Assembly: GCA_030613045.1 (NCBI GenBank)
Contig: JAUWMS010000002.1
Location: 1 to 17,491 of the forward strand
Length of the DNA: 17,491 nucleotides
Direction: 5' to 3'
Source: Candidatus Latescibacterota bacterium
GTDB lineage: Bacteria; Latescibacterota; 4484-107
Part shown: piece after piece, positions 8,257 through 15,936 of the stretch
How positions within the stretch are numbered: the stretch's first letter is position 1
Layout: every line of letters begins with the position of its first letter
The notes under the pieces: generated by a model
Seen by the model: only the letters and a program-made list of their open reading frames with translations
Told to the model about the DNA's origin: nothing
Database searches by the model: none
Translations under genes and position numbers: made by a program

Positions 8257-8308
8257 TCCTGCCTCCGTGGTGCTTTCCTTCGTTCGATTCATAGTCTGGC
8301 CCTTTTTT

Positions 8309-8384
8309 CACCGCAAAGATGCAAAGAACGCAGAGAACTGCAACCCCTCTTGTTTTTCTTTGCGAACTTTGCGTCTTTGCGGTG
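8309..8384. repeat. Inverted repeat with 27-nt arms (CACCGCAAAGA... type)
   Basis: The left arm is 8309-8335 and the right arm 8358-8384. They pair at all but four of 27 positions, with a 22-nt loop. Each arm contains GCAAAG-type subrepeats. It sits 8 nt after the stop of the Asp-box protein on the minus strand and 17 nt before the ATG at 8292. The strand with a following T-run is the plus strand, so it is not a standard terminator for the minus-strand gene. It resembles the partial copy at 5364-5388 and the design of 4486-4565. Confidence 0.8.
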
Positions 8385-8392
8385 CGTTTTTA

Positions 8393-9892
8393 TCATTCCA
8401 ACACGACAATCTTCCCAAATCCCTGATCGCCCCGGTCGGTCTCGATGCGATAGAAATACACTCCGTTTGCCACCACCTCACCGGCGTCATTTTCCCCATC
8501 CCAGTTATCTCCGTGATTTTCCGGGCCGGTGCGTTGGGCGTCCTGGATCAGCATTTTTACCGGACGGCTCGCAAAATCGTAAATGCGGATCGTGACGTCG
8601 GCGGGATGGCTCAGGCTATACTGGATGCGCACCACCTCGTGCTGGCTCGGTGAGAAGGGATTTTGGAACGCGTACGTTCGAACGGTGGACATACTATCCA
8701 CCTTTGTCATCGCGCCGACATACTTCCCCTCATCTAACGAGCGGGTCTTCACCGGCACTTTGATAATCGTCCAGGTTTCTCCGAGATCAATGGATCGAGC
8801 CAGGCCCTTCTCCGATCCGACCCACAGCGTATCTCCCACGACCGCGATGCCCACCACGTCCGTATCTATCCGCTCGCGTGCGACGGGGTCTTCGATGGAG
8901 ACATGCGTCCACTCGGCTCCGAAATCGTCCGTTCGGTACAGGCCGTCGTCCGTCGTGGCCCACACGATGGAGTCTTTGAACGCAAAGTTCCAGGCGGAAC
9001 GGTCGAGATTTGTATGCGCCCACGTTGCGCCGCCATCCGAGGTAGTGCTCACGCCTTCGCGTCCTCCTTCCTCGAACGGTTTGGCTCCGGCCCAGAGGAT
9101 GGACGTTTCTCCCCATTGTTGAACTGCCAGAGACGGGATGAAATTTCCGGGGATTGCTCCTTCCGTGTTTGCCCGATCATAGCGAATCCACGTTTGACCG
9201 TCGTCCGTGCTCCGGTGGATGCCTCCGAATGTGCCCACCCAGATCGTATCTCCGCACGTTACCAACGCATTGGCGTGGTGGTTCGGATTTTTGAAGTCGA
9301 ACCCGGACGTGTCGGGCAGGACGTGCTCCCAGGTCTCCCCCAGGTCGCTCGTTTTCATGGCAAATCCCGCTGTGAAGGGAAACCACATGGTTTGCCCCAC
9401 CGAAGCGATGTCGTAACACGTGGTATAGTTATCCGGAAAGGAAAAGCCTTCCCTTTCGGAGAAGATGTCCTCGGTTTTGAAGTGCCGCCAGGTTATGCCG
9501 CCATCCACGGAAAGCCGCAACCCGTTTCCCGCAGGAATCTCCTCGTCCTGATACTCGATGGAATAGGTCGTCGCCACCCAGAGTGTATCCCCGCGCACCC
9601 AAAACGCACTGATGCCTTCTTCGGGCTTGTTTAGTTCCAGGTCGTAACTTACCCAGTCGGAGGCACGTTCTCCGGCTCCGATCAATCTGCTGATACAATC
9701 TCCGGACGCCACGTAGAGCACGCTATCCGCCCATACAATATCTCCGATATCGTTTCCACCCAATCCCGGTCTGGACTCGTTGAGGAAATCTGTGGGGATA
9801 AACGCAGTGCTCGATTCCGCAAACGAAAACAGACTTCCCAGGATCACTAACGCAACAGATCGTACCCGACGGTGTACTCTCAACCTCTTCAT
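8393..9892 (-). CDS. Secreted Asp-box (BNR) beta-propeller protein with FlgD-Ig/type-IX-like C-terminal domain
   Basis: 499 residues. A signal peptide begins MKRLRVHRRVRSVALVILG, with likely cleavage after SSTA. The body carries at least six Asp-box motifs of the S-x-D-x-G-x-T-W type (VDGGITW, SDLGETW, TDDGQTW, SDGGATW, TDDFGAEW, IDLGETW), spaced 40-60 residues apart between about 128 and 374, as in BNR or Ycf48-like propellers. The C-terminus from about 409 (FQNPFSPSQHEVVRIQYSL, then NWDGENDAGE, ANGVYFYR, KIVVLE) has the FlgD-Ig-like pattern used as a sorting or surface domain in FCB bacteria. Start ATG 9892 has AAGGA 6 nt upstream; the frame extends to 9928 without a comparable ribosome site. 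The substrate is unknown. PorV-like protein 2 follows it. Confidence 0.9.
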   Translation of the reverse strand: MKRLRVHRRVRSVALVILGSLFSFAESSTAFIPTDFLNESRPGLGGNDIGDIVWADSVLYVASGDCISRLIGAGERASDWVSYDLELNKPEEGISAFWVRGDTLWVATTYSIEYQDEEIPAGNGLRLSVDGGITWRHFKTEDIFSEREGFSFPDNYTTCYDIASVGQTMWFPFTAGFAMKTSDLGETWEHVLPDTSGFDFKNPNHHANALVTCGDTIWVGTFGGIHRSTDDGQTWIRYDRANTEGAIPGNFIPSLAVQQWGETSILWAGAKPFEEGGREGVSTTSDGGATWAHTNLDRSAWNFAFKDSIVWATTDDGLYRTDDFGAEWTHVSIEDPVARERIDTDVVGIAVVGDTLWVGSEKGLARSIDLGETWTIIKVPVKTRSLDEGKYVGAMTKVDSMSTVRTYAFQNPFSPSQHEVVRIQYSLSHPADVTIRIYDFASRPVKMLIQDAQRTGPENHGDNWDGENDAGEVVANGVYFYRIETDRGDQGFGKIVVLE

Positions 9893-9903
9893 AAAACATC
9901 CTT

Positions 9904-10080
9904 CTAACAAAAAGGACTGCCAACGCATTTATACTCTTTCGGCAGTCCGACGAAAGCCCATCCCGAAGCGATCTCGAAATAAAAACTACCGCCCCCGCCG
10001 GGGACACCCTCGATTGCATACGCGGCGCCTCTGTCCGACTGAGAAGCCTTCGGCGGGCAGGAATAAACCAGGCTCTTCAC
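9904..10080 (-). CDS. Small ORF of 58 codons, possible leader peptide
   Basis: The frame opens with GTG 10080, preceded by GAGG at 7 nt, and ends at TAG 9904-9906, 11 nt before the ATG of the Asp-box protein. A TTG at 10104 is an alternative start. The protein has GVPGGGGSFYFEIASGWAF, then LPKEYKCVGSPFC, with three cysteines, two of them in the last ten residues. There is no signal peptide and no family I recognise. The evidence that it is expressed is the well-formed promoter just upstream and the ribosome site. A hairpin with a T-run covers its last codons, so it may be a leader peptide of the downstream gene. It may also be chance open frame. Confidence 0.45.
   Translation of the reverse strand: MKSLVYSCPPKASQSDRGAAYAIEGVPGGGGSFYFEIASGWAFVGLPKEYKCVGSPFC
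9909..9948 (-). terminator. Hairpin plus T-run at the end of the small ORF (terminator or attenuator)
   Basis: GGACTGCC (9914-9921) and GGCAGTCC (9941-9948) pair perfectly over 8 bp with a 19-nt loop. On the minus strand the stem is followed at once by five T (9913-9909). It lies inside the last codons of the small ORF and about 20 nt before the start of the Asp-box gene. A ribosome reaching the TAG at 9904 would cover one arm, the layout of translation-controlled attenuation. The long loop weakens the case. Confidence 0.5.
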
Positions 10081-10110
10081 CCGCCTTCCTCTTTCCGCAG
10101 ACAACGCCTA

Positions 10111-10140
10111 AAGATAGCAATAAATCGGAGTCCTTGTCAA
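10111..10140 (-). promoter_or_regulatory. Sigma70-like promoter upstream of the small ORF and Asp-box gene
   Basis: On the minus strand there is a perfect -35 box TTGACA (10140-10135), an 18-nt spacer and a -10 box TATCTT (10116-10111), four of six matches to consensus. Transcription would start near 10104, about 24 nt before the GTG of the small ORF. It is the best promoter I see in the window and marks the start of the surface-protein cluster. Confidence 0.6.
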
Positions 10141-10167
10141 GTATTTTGTTTTGCGCAAAAGGGCAAT

Positions 10168-10189
10168 GGGGAACAACCCGGGTTTCCCC
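10168..10189. repeat. Imperfect GC-rich palindrome between the UDG-like gene and the promoter
   Basis: GGGGAACAACCC pairs with GGGTTTCCCC with a two-base bulge and almost no loop. It lies 69 nt after the stop of the UDG-like gene. There is no clear T-run. It may be a weak transcription end or another intergenic repeat. Apart from this and the promoter I see nothing in 10141-10257. Confidence 0.3.
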
Positions 10190-10257
10190 TGTGGACGCCG
10201 CTCCAAGCAGTGGTTTGACGAGGTCAATCCAAAATCGCGCAGGGCACTCAGCAAGGT

Positions 10258-11043
10258 CTATCGTGCTTTCCTTCGAGCGACTAACCGCTCCACGATCTCT
10301 CGGGCCTCCGGAATATGTGTCTCCCTGTGCAAGCGAGGCCAAGGATTGCGCTCACTAACTGGCCGCATTACTATACCAGGATGAGCCAGGTGAATGACCG
10401 GATAGCTCGCCGCGCCCAACTGACATTCCTTCAAATCACCCCCCAGCAGCGCATTGCGATTCTTTTGCCCCTTCACCCCCTGAAGAATTCCGGCTACTTC
10501 AGCACCCAAGGTAATCACCAATCGAGGCTGTGCCAAAGCCAACTCCTCTTCCAGCCAATGCATTCCTCTATGAGCAAAACACTCAAACTGACTCCGTGTT
10601 TCCCGCTCTGGCCAAGCGCAGCCCAAACGACGATATTTCGCCAAGTGCCCTTCCTTGAAAAGAAAAACGCGCACCAAATCGGTGATCCAGCACTGCTCGC
10701 GCAACAGACGTAATGGGAACAGATATGCCTTTTCCAATTCATCCCCACTTGCCACCGTCCGCACGCGGCTACCATCGAAGTAAGGTTCGGTGGAGAAAGG
10801 GCCACAGTGATCACCTACCGGAACATCCCGCTCTGCGCCAATGGTAGCAAAGTGTGCCGAGGGATAGGCCCCAATGATACAAACGCCACCATGAGCCGTG
10901 TCCAAAGGAACCACTGGCTGCACCGGATTCCCGTAGATGTACTTGTATGTTGGTGGCAACGGCAGGTCACTCGTGTAATTCGCGTATAGACGCCGTTGAA
11001 AATCCTGAATAATTGTTTTCGACTCACTCAAATTCCTTGCCAT
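10258..11043 (-). CDS. Uracil-DNA-glycosylase-superfamily protein
   Basis: 261 residues. The layout follows the UDG superfamily: an N-terminal active-site loop region CIIGAYPSAHFA (about 55-66), a pocket segment DHCGPFS (78-84), a middle strand CWITDLVRVF, a strand VITLGAEVAG (176-185) and the C-terminal loop HLAHPG (218-223). Typical family 4/5 enzymes have a G-x-A/Q-P-G motif and a final HPS; here these are GAYPSA and HPG, so the substrate or even catalysis is uncertain. It is cytoplasmic and would act on damaged DNA or a nucleotide. Start ATG 11043 follows GAGG at 5 nt. The 183-nt gap upstream holds no gene I can support. Confidence 0.72.
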   Translation of the reverse strand: MARNLSESKTIIQDFQRRLYANYTSDLPLPPTYKYIYGNPVQPVVPLDTAHGGVCIIGAYPSAHFATIGAERDVPVGDHCGPFSTEPYFDGSRVRTVASGDELEKAYLFPLRLLREQCWITDLVRVFLFKEGHLAKYRRLGCAWPERETRSQFECFAHRGMHWLEEELALAQPRLVITLGAEVAGILQGVKGQKNRNALLGGDLKECQLGAASYPVIHLAHPGIVMRPVSERNPWPRLHRETHIPEAREIVERLVARRKAR

Positions 11044-11226
11044 CCTTTCCTCTCTTTCCTCGCGCTGTATATACTCATCGGATCATACCCTTGCAAAACG
11101 CCATAACTCCTCTGCACCAACGCTTCATTTCCAGACAACTTCTGCCCGAAGTCTGGAAAGGGGACGCCCGGTCTCCCATAGTTTGGGACTATCGGCCATT
11201 CAAACCTGTCTGCAGGCTTCCCGAAA

Positions 11227-13986
11227 TCACGATCCAAATCGGAGCCGGTGAACCGCAACCTTCCCCAAAGCCCTCCAGTTTCCCGGCTTGTGCCCGATGT
11301 GCAGCCGGGTAAATTCCCCGCCGTTAGGTCTGTCGAGCGGCCTTCTGTCCACTTCCTTTCCATCCAAATACAGCACGGCCTCGCCCGGAGCGTTCCACGT
11401 CGCCTTTATCCGGTGGGGCTCCCCTTCCTTCCAGTCGTCTATGCTGCCCTCCGGGACCTCGATGAGCTTTCTGTGAACATCGTAAATCCGCAGGTGGATG
11501 CCCCGGTAAAACGTGATCAGGCTGACGCAGCTTTTGTTGTGAACCTCGTCGCACAGATGGATGTAGCATCGCTGATTGAGCCAGCTCGTGGAGCCGGGAT
11601 TCAAGGTGACGGTCAGCTCGATCTCCCCGCTGTCGGTGGCCGCGGGCCGGACGAACCGGGCGGCCGCGAAACGCTCGCCTTCGGAGATCAGCGCAACGCC
11701 CTCGTATTCCGGCCTTCCCTCCACTAATTTTACGTTGCCGCTTTCTAACAGAGCCTTTACGCCGGAATTCCACTCGAAGTTTTCCCCGGTGGAAGCGGGT
11801 ATGGAACGCCGGGCTTTCTCCTGATCCCGCCGGAGCCAATCGGTGAGCATGACGACATAAGCTCCCATCGAACGCCCTATTATCCCAATGCTCTTACCAC
11901 CGGACCCGGGATCGTAAAGCGTCCACAGGCATGCGTGGAAGGCTTTTTCGGAGATCTCCCGAAACACCTCTTCTCCGGTCAATTCGTACGCATATCCGAG
12001 TCCGCGCACAAAAAGCGGAGTCAAATGCTGGGAAGCAACAAATCGGTGCGGGCGGTTGTATGCGTTCTGCTCGTAAACAAAAGTGGCGCGATGGGGAAAC
12101 CACATCTCGTCTATCAGAAACCGGGCCAGGTTCACGATGGAACGTGCCGCGGCTTCGTCTCCGGTGGCCCGGTGAACCCTCTCCAATCCTTCCATAATGA
12201 TCCCCAGCATAAACGGCTTGCAGCCATCCTGCATGGCCGTCCGCCACCAGACCAACGGCTGCTCCTCGCTTCCTGTTTCCTGCTCATATTCCCGGTCTGG
12301 ATCGGATGTAAATCCGAGGATATAATCCGTAAGTCGCTTTGCACATTCGAGGACCTGCTCGTCTCCGGTGGCCTCATAAGTTCCCATCAGCGCAACGAGG
12401 GGCCAGCCGAGATTGCGTTCGCTGTGCTGCCCCCAAATCCCGCGCAATGTATTTTCGTCGCCGGAAGCGAAATAGTCCATCAGGTAATCAGTCACCCCCA
12501 CAGCCGATTCTTTTGCCCACACATCGCCGTGGAGGAAATAAAGCATCCAATAACCGTCCGTCCAGTAGTGACCGAGTTCGCCGGTGGCGCTTCTCGCATG
12601 CCCGTGATCCTCGGCGGTCTCGGAATATCCGTGAAAACGCATGTCCCCGGTGAGGGATATCCAGTCCACGTCGGTCATGTGAATCGCCGAATGTTTGGCC
12701 ACTTTTAGAAAACGCCAGTCGCCGTCTCGCGCGAACCCCTGAAAATAGGCATACGCCACGTCGTACTCATTGACGGCGTACATCCTTCTCTTTCCGCCAT
12801 ACGCGCCCCATGGCATGGGCCAGTCGCCGTAATGCTGAAGTCCGAAATAGTCCCGATCTTGCCTGCTTTCTTCCTCCAATGGAACCACGGGGCCGGCTCC
12901 GCTGTCGGCTGTGGACAGGCGGGATAATCGTCCCGATTCGTACGCGGCTTTCAACGCCTTCTCAAAGCCCGGGCAATCCGGCCCGGCTTCGGCGTTTTCC
13001 GGCGACGGCGTGAGCAATCCCAGCGCCCCACTTTTGCAGACGTGAGAAGGGTCTATTGAGAACGCCACCTCGTGCCCGGCCACATCCGACGCCTTGTCTC
13101 CGCAGGTCAGATGAACGGTGTGGCGGAAGCTGGTTCCCCCCAGCACGGGCAGCGGCTTCACCTTATCGGGATAGAAAGATAGCTGAACGCCGCGCTTGCC
13201 CCACGCTATCTCCAATGGACTGCGTTGCCAGGCTTTTTCCACCCACAGGGAATGCCCCTCTCCGTCCCATCTTCCCTCCGGGTACTCTTCGACCACCGAT
13301 GCGCCATTAGTGCTCACCTTTCCGGGTTCGATGAATAGCAGAGAACCTTCCTCATCCGAAACGCGGCCCGGAATTAGACTCGCTTCGGCGCTCAGCAAGT
13401 GATATTTCCCCGGCTTGTGCCAGGTCATCCTGCGCTGATAGATCAAGCGTTCCCCCACCGGATCGAGCCTCAGAAACTGGTCAATCCGGAGTCCCTCACC
13501 GGAATCCTTGGGCTTCAACCGGATCAGCGGCGCGACGGGACTGGCCTCCACCAACTCAATTTCCCAGGGCGTGCGTCTTAGTTCCAATTCCGGCTCGGAA
13601 ACGACACGGTCTTTGGCAAGTTCCCACGAGCCACCGGGCGTCCTGAAAGACCAGCCCTCTTCGGAAATTTCCAGAGCCACCTCTCCCAATTGCAGCCTGC
13701 CGTTTACAAATTCCACGTCATCCGAAGCGCTACAATCGGCTTTGGCGCCAGTCGTCGAAAGCACCAATTCATTGGCTCCGGCGGACGCTCTCGTGTGCAG
13801 AAAAATCCACTTTACGCTTCCATCTGGCCAGAAAGCCCTTTCTTCCCACCACAGGGGAAGATCTCCGCCATCGAAGGCGAGCCTCAATCCGCCGCCTCTC
13901 TGTAATTCCCCTTTTCCAAAAGGGACACCGGCGGTCAGCAGGGCGTTGTCCACTTCGCTCTTGGTGTGGATTTTAATCTGAACCAT
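11227..13986 (-). CDS. YetA/PcRGLX-like (PL26-type) exo-rhamnogalacturonan lyase-like protein with C-terminal LamG
   Basis: 919 residues. The N-terminus (AGVPFGKGELQ, then WPDGSVKWIFLH) fits the RIFT-barrel domain of the YetA/PcRGLX family. A beta-sandwich follows to about 390. The helical alpha/alpha-toroid region carries DVDWISLTGDMRFHGYSE and ELGHYWTDGYWMLYFLHGD. The last ~180 residues form a LamG-like domain (RIKATWNAPGEAVLYLDGKE, then LHIGH), an addition to the usual family. Relatives remove unsaturated disaccharides from rhamnogalacturonan; this substrate is inferred from the family. There is no signal peptide, so it would act inside the cell unless the start is wrong. Start ATG 13986 has AGGAG 7 nt upstream. 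It lies 57 nt after the split-LamG gene. Confidence 0.82.
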   Translation of the reverse strand: MVQIKIHTKSEVDNALLTAGVPFGKGELQRGGGLRLAFDGGDLPLWWEERAFWPDGSVKWIFLHTRASAGANELVLSTTGAKADCSASDDVEFVNGRLQLGEVALEISEEGWSFRTPGGSWELAKDRVVSEPELELRRTPWEIELVEASPVAPLIRLKPKDSGEGLRIDQFLRLDPVGERLIYQRRMTWHKPGKYHLLSAEASLIPGRVSDEEGSLLFIEPGKVSTNGASVVEEYPEGRWDGEGHSLWVEKAWQRSPLEIAWGKRGVQLSFYPDKVKPLPVLGGTSFRHTVHLTCGDKASDVAGHEVAFSIDPSHVCKSGALGLLTPSPENAEAGPDCPGFEKALKAAYESGRLSRLSTADSGAGPVVPLEEESRQDRDYFGLQHYGDWPMPWGAYGGKRRMYAVNEYDVAYAYFQGFARDGDWRFLKVAKHSAIHMTDVDWISLTGDMRFHGYSETAEDHGHARSATGELGHYWTDGYWMLYFLHGDVWAKESAVGVTDYLMDYFASGDENTLRGIWGQHSERNLGWPLVALMGTYEATGDEQVLECAKRLTDYILGFTSDPDREYEQETGSEEQPLVWWRTAMQDGCKPFMLGIIMEGLERVHRATGDEAAARSIVNLARFLIDEMWFPHRATFVYEQNAYNRPHRFVASQHLTPLFVRGLGYAYELTGEEVFREISEKAFHACLWTLYDPGSGGKSIGIIGRSMGAYVVMLTDWLRRDQEKARRSIPASTGENFEWNSGVKALLESGNVKLVEGRPEYEGVALISEGERFAAARFVRPAATDSGEIELTVTLNPGSTSWLNQRCYIHLCDEVHNKSCVSLITFYRGIHLRIYDVHRKLIEVPEGSIDDWKEGEPHRIKATWNAPGEAVLYLDGKEVDRRPLDRPNGGEFTRLHIGHKPGNWRALGKVAVHRLRFGS

Positions 13987-14043
13987 GAAAAAGCTCCTTT
14001 CATTTTCACTTGTCTTGAAGTCATTGCGCAGGGGTTAAGTAGG

Positions 14044-15831
14044 TCAAACAAGAATGTCTGTTTTGCCTTTGATCTCCTCAGCAGTTTTAACTCTACCGTA
14101 AATTCCTACCTCATCGATGATGCCCTGGAAGCTATCGCCGATAATGAGGTTGAAAGGATTGATGCCTGTATTGGAGGTATAGGCAGTGGAGCTTTTAAGC
14201 GCACCATCAACATAGAGCTTGAGATTGACCTTGTCATAGGTCATCACAAGGTAGTGCCACTGGTTGTCAATCGGATGGTCAGCAATAGCCCCGGCGGTGT
14301 CCTCCGGTGCTTCGGCTCTAAACAGGTAATCCTGACCGGCGTTGATGAACGCCCTTGCCTCATTATCTTCTGTCAGCCCTATGCCGTAAGCATCGCCTTT
14401 GTTGATGATGTTCGAGCCCGATTTACCGAACATGATGCGTTCGTCTGTCCAGGAACTCTGTGCTTGCCCGCCACAATAGATTTTACCACCTACCACCTGA
14501 ATTCCCTTGTAGAAAAGGGCGTGATAAATATCCCCACTTGTCCTTTTGACCGTCTTCCAATCTGTCCCATCGAGATTAGACTGAGCCGTCCAGAGTTGGC
14601 GGGGTATTAATCCTTTTTTGTAATGATCCCAGTTTAACAAAGAGCCTTCAATATCGTGTTGCCAATAGGCATAATGGACCTTGTTCCCAACTACTTGAAT
14701 GCGGGTAGGGGGTGTCTCATGGTTCCCGGACGTCCTTTGGATGACCTCCAGATCCGTTCCGTCCGTGTTCATCCGACCAGTCCAGAGTTGAGAAATTCCA
14801 TTTTTATCCAACGGTGAGTAAGTAAAATATATTATGCCCTTATCAACATAAAATCCACCCCAGGGACACCTAAGCTTAGCTTTAACAAATCGTATTACCT
14901 TCCAATCTGTTCCATCTATATTTGACCTGACAAAATAAATCCCATCTCTTTCTGAAGTTCTGCAATATCGGTAATAGATATAATCTCCCACCACCTGAAA
15001 CGCGGGTATCCATCCCCCATCCTTGGTTCTTTGAACCGCTTTCCAGCCTGTGCCATCGAGGTTAGATTCCGCCGTCCACAATTGCCACTTCCCGTTATCC
15101 ACTTCGTTTTGAGGGTACCCATAATATATCTTGTTCCCGACGACCTGCATATTGCCCTGCTCAGTTTTTATGGCCCTGGATTTGGCCTCTGGGATTCTTG
15201 AGGTAGCGCGCCAACCTGTCCCATCAATGTTACTCCAGGCTGTATACCGCTGGCCGTATATTTTTTCGGATTTAGCGAAGAGATTATAAAGGCCAAAGTA
15301 TTCATAGTAAATTTTTTCTCCCACGACTTGAAGTTTGGGTTCAGTGCCAATGACCGGAGGAAAGGTCCTCTGTATTTCCTTCCAACCTGTTCCATCAGTG
15401 TTCATCTGGCCGGTCCAGATGTGCCAGTCAATATGAGGGGCACAATTCCTGTCCCCATATGAGATTGGGCCTTCAGGACCGGGTATATCAGAATTAGTAG
15501 TCCAAAAAATCTTATCCCCGACAACCTGGAAGAAAGGTCCCCTTTGGGGAGGATCATTGCTGGTTTTCTCCTCCAGACTAAACTTCGCTCCTTTACCCTT
15601 CACCCGGGCTTCAACGGTGAACGTGTCCGTGAGATTCAGGCCGGGGGAATGAGGAACTTTTATATGATCCTCAACTCCATTAAACTTCAGGGCTTTTCCA
15701 TTGATACCCTCACCCGTCCATCTTGCTCCATAAATCTTGCCGTCGTTTCCATGGCGAGAAGCATCATGGACAACCGATCCCGATCCCTCGTCAAGCGGAT
15801 ATAGGGCTATGGTATATCTCTCAATCTCCAT
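14044..15831 (-). CDS. LamG domain split by a seven-repeat propeller-like insertion
   Basis: 595 residues. The N-terminal ~78 residues are the first half of a LamG/concanavalin-like domain (LYPLDEGSGSVVHDAS, FNGVEDHIKVP, FTVEARVKG). From about 85 to 462 there are seven repeats of roughly 50-60 residues with a core QVVGxKIYYxY and a partner SNLDGTGW; QVVG-type strands number seven and N-x-DGT loops six. From about 472 the LamG resumes (NIINKGDAYGIGL, WHYLVMTYD, LKLYVDGALKSS, GIIDEVGIYGR). No signal peptide is visible. ATG 15831 has AGGAGG 7 nt upstream and is preferred over TTG 15858. The gene is more AT-rich than the next one. A carbohydrate-binding role beside the lyase-like protein is inference. 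Confidence 0.85.
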   Translation of the reverse strand: MEIERYTIALYPLDEGSGSVVHDASRHGNDGKIYGARWTGEGINGKALKFNGVEDHIKVPHSPGLNLTDTFTVEARVKGKGAKFSLEEKTSNDPPQRGPFFQVVGDKIFWTTNSDIPGPEGPISYGDRNCAPHIDWHIWTGQMNTDGTGWKEIQRTFPPVIGTEPKLQVVGEKIYYEYFGLYNLFAKSEKIYGQRYTAWSNIDGTGWRATSRIPEAKSRAIKTEQGNMQVVGNKIYYGYPQNEVDNGKWQLWTAESNLDGTGWKAVQRTKDGGWIPAFQVVGDYIYYRYCRTSERDGIYFVRSNIDGTDWKVIRFVKAKLRCPWGGFYVDKGIIYFTYSPLDKNGISQLWTGRMNTDGTDLEVIQRTSGNHETPPTRIQVVGNKVHYAYWQHDIEGSLLNWDHYKKGLIPRQLWTAQSNLDGTDWKTVKRTSGDIYHALFYKGIQVVGGKIYCGGQAQSSWTDERIMFGKSGSNIINKGDAYGIGLTEDNEARAFINAGQDYLFRAEAPEDTAGAIADHPIDNQWHYLVMTYDKVNLKLYVDGALKSSTAYTSNTGINPFNLIIGDSFQGIIDEVGIYGRVKTAEEIKGKTDILV

Positions 15832-15936
15832 TTCTGAACCTCCTCGTGTTCTTATCAAGCTCTTGAAAAAGGTTTATTGGATGAGAGGACTTCGGCGCTC
15901 CGCAGTGCACATAGGAAAGTTATTTGCATCCCAATT

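Noticed and set aside
8036..8311. Minus-strand 91-codon frame containing the heptamers
   Set aside because: It enters the PorV-like gene out of frame and becomes Arg-rich nonsense. It matters only as the frame that a one-heptamer change would correct.
9780..10358. Plus-strand frame of 192 codons
   Set aside because: It runs across the signal peptide of the Asp-box gene, a promoter and a hairpin on the other strand. Its product is low-complexity, rich in Arg, Pro and Ser, with no domain.
11028..11363. Minus-strand frame of 111 codons between the lyase-like and UDG-like genes
   Set aside because: It begins inside the lyase-like gene in another frame and overlaps the UDG-like start; no domain or ribosome site supports it.
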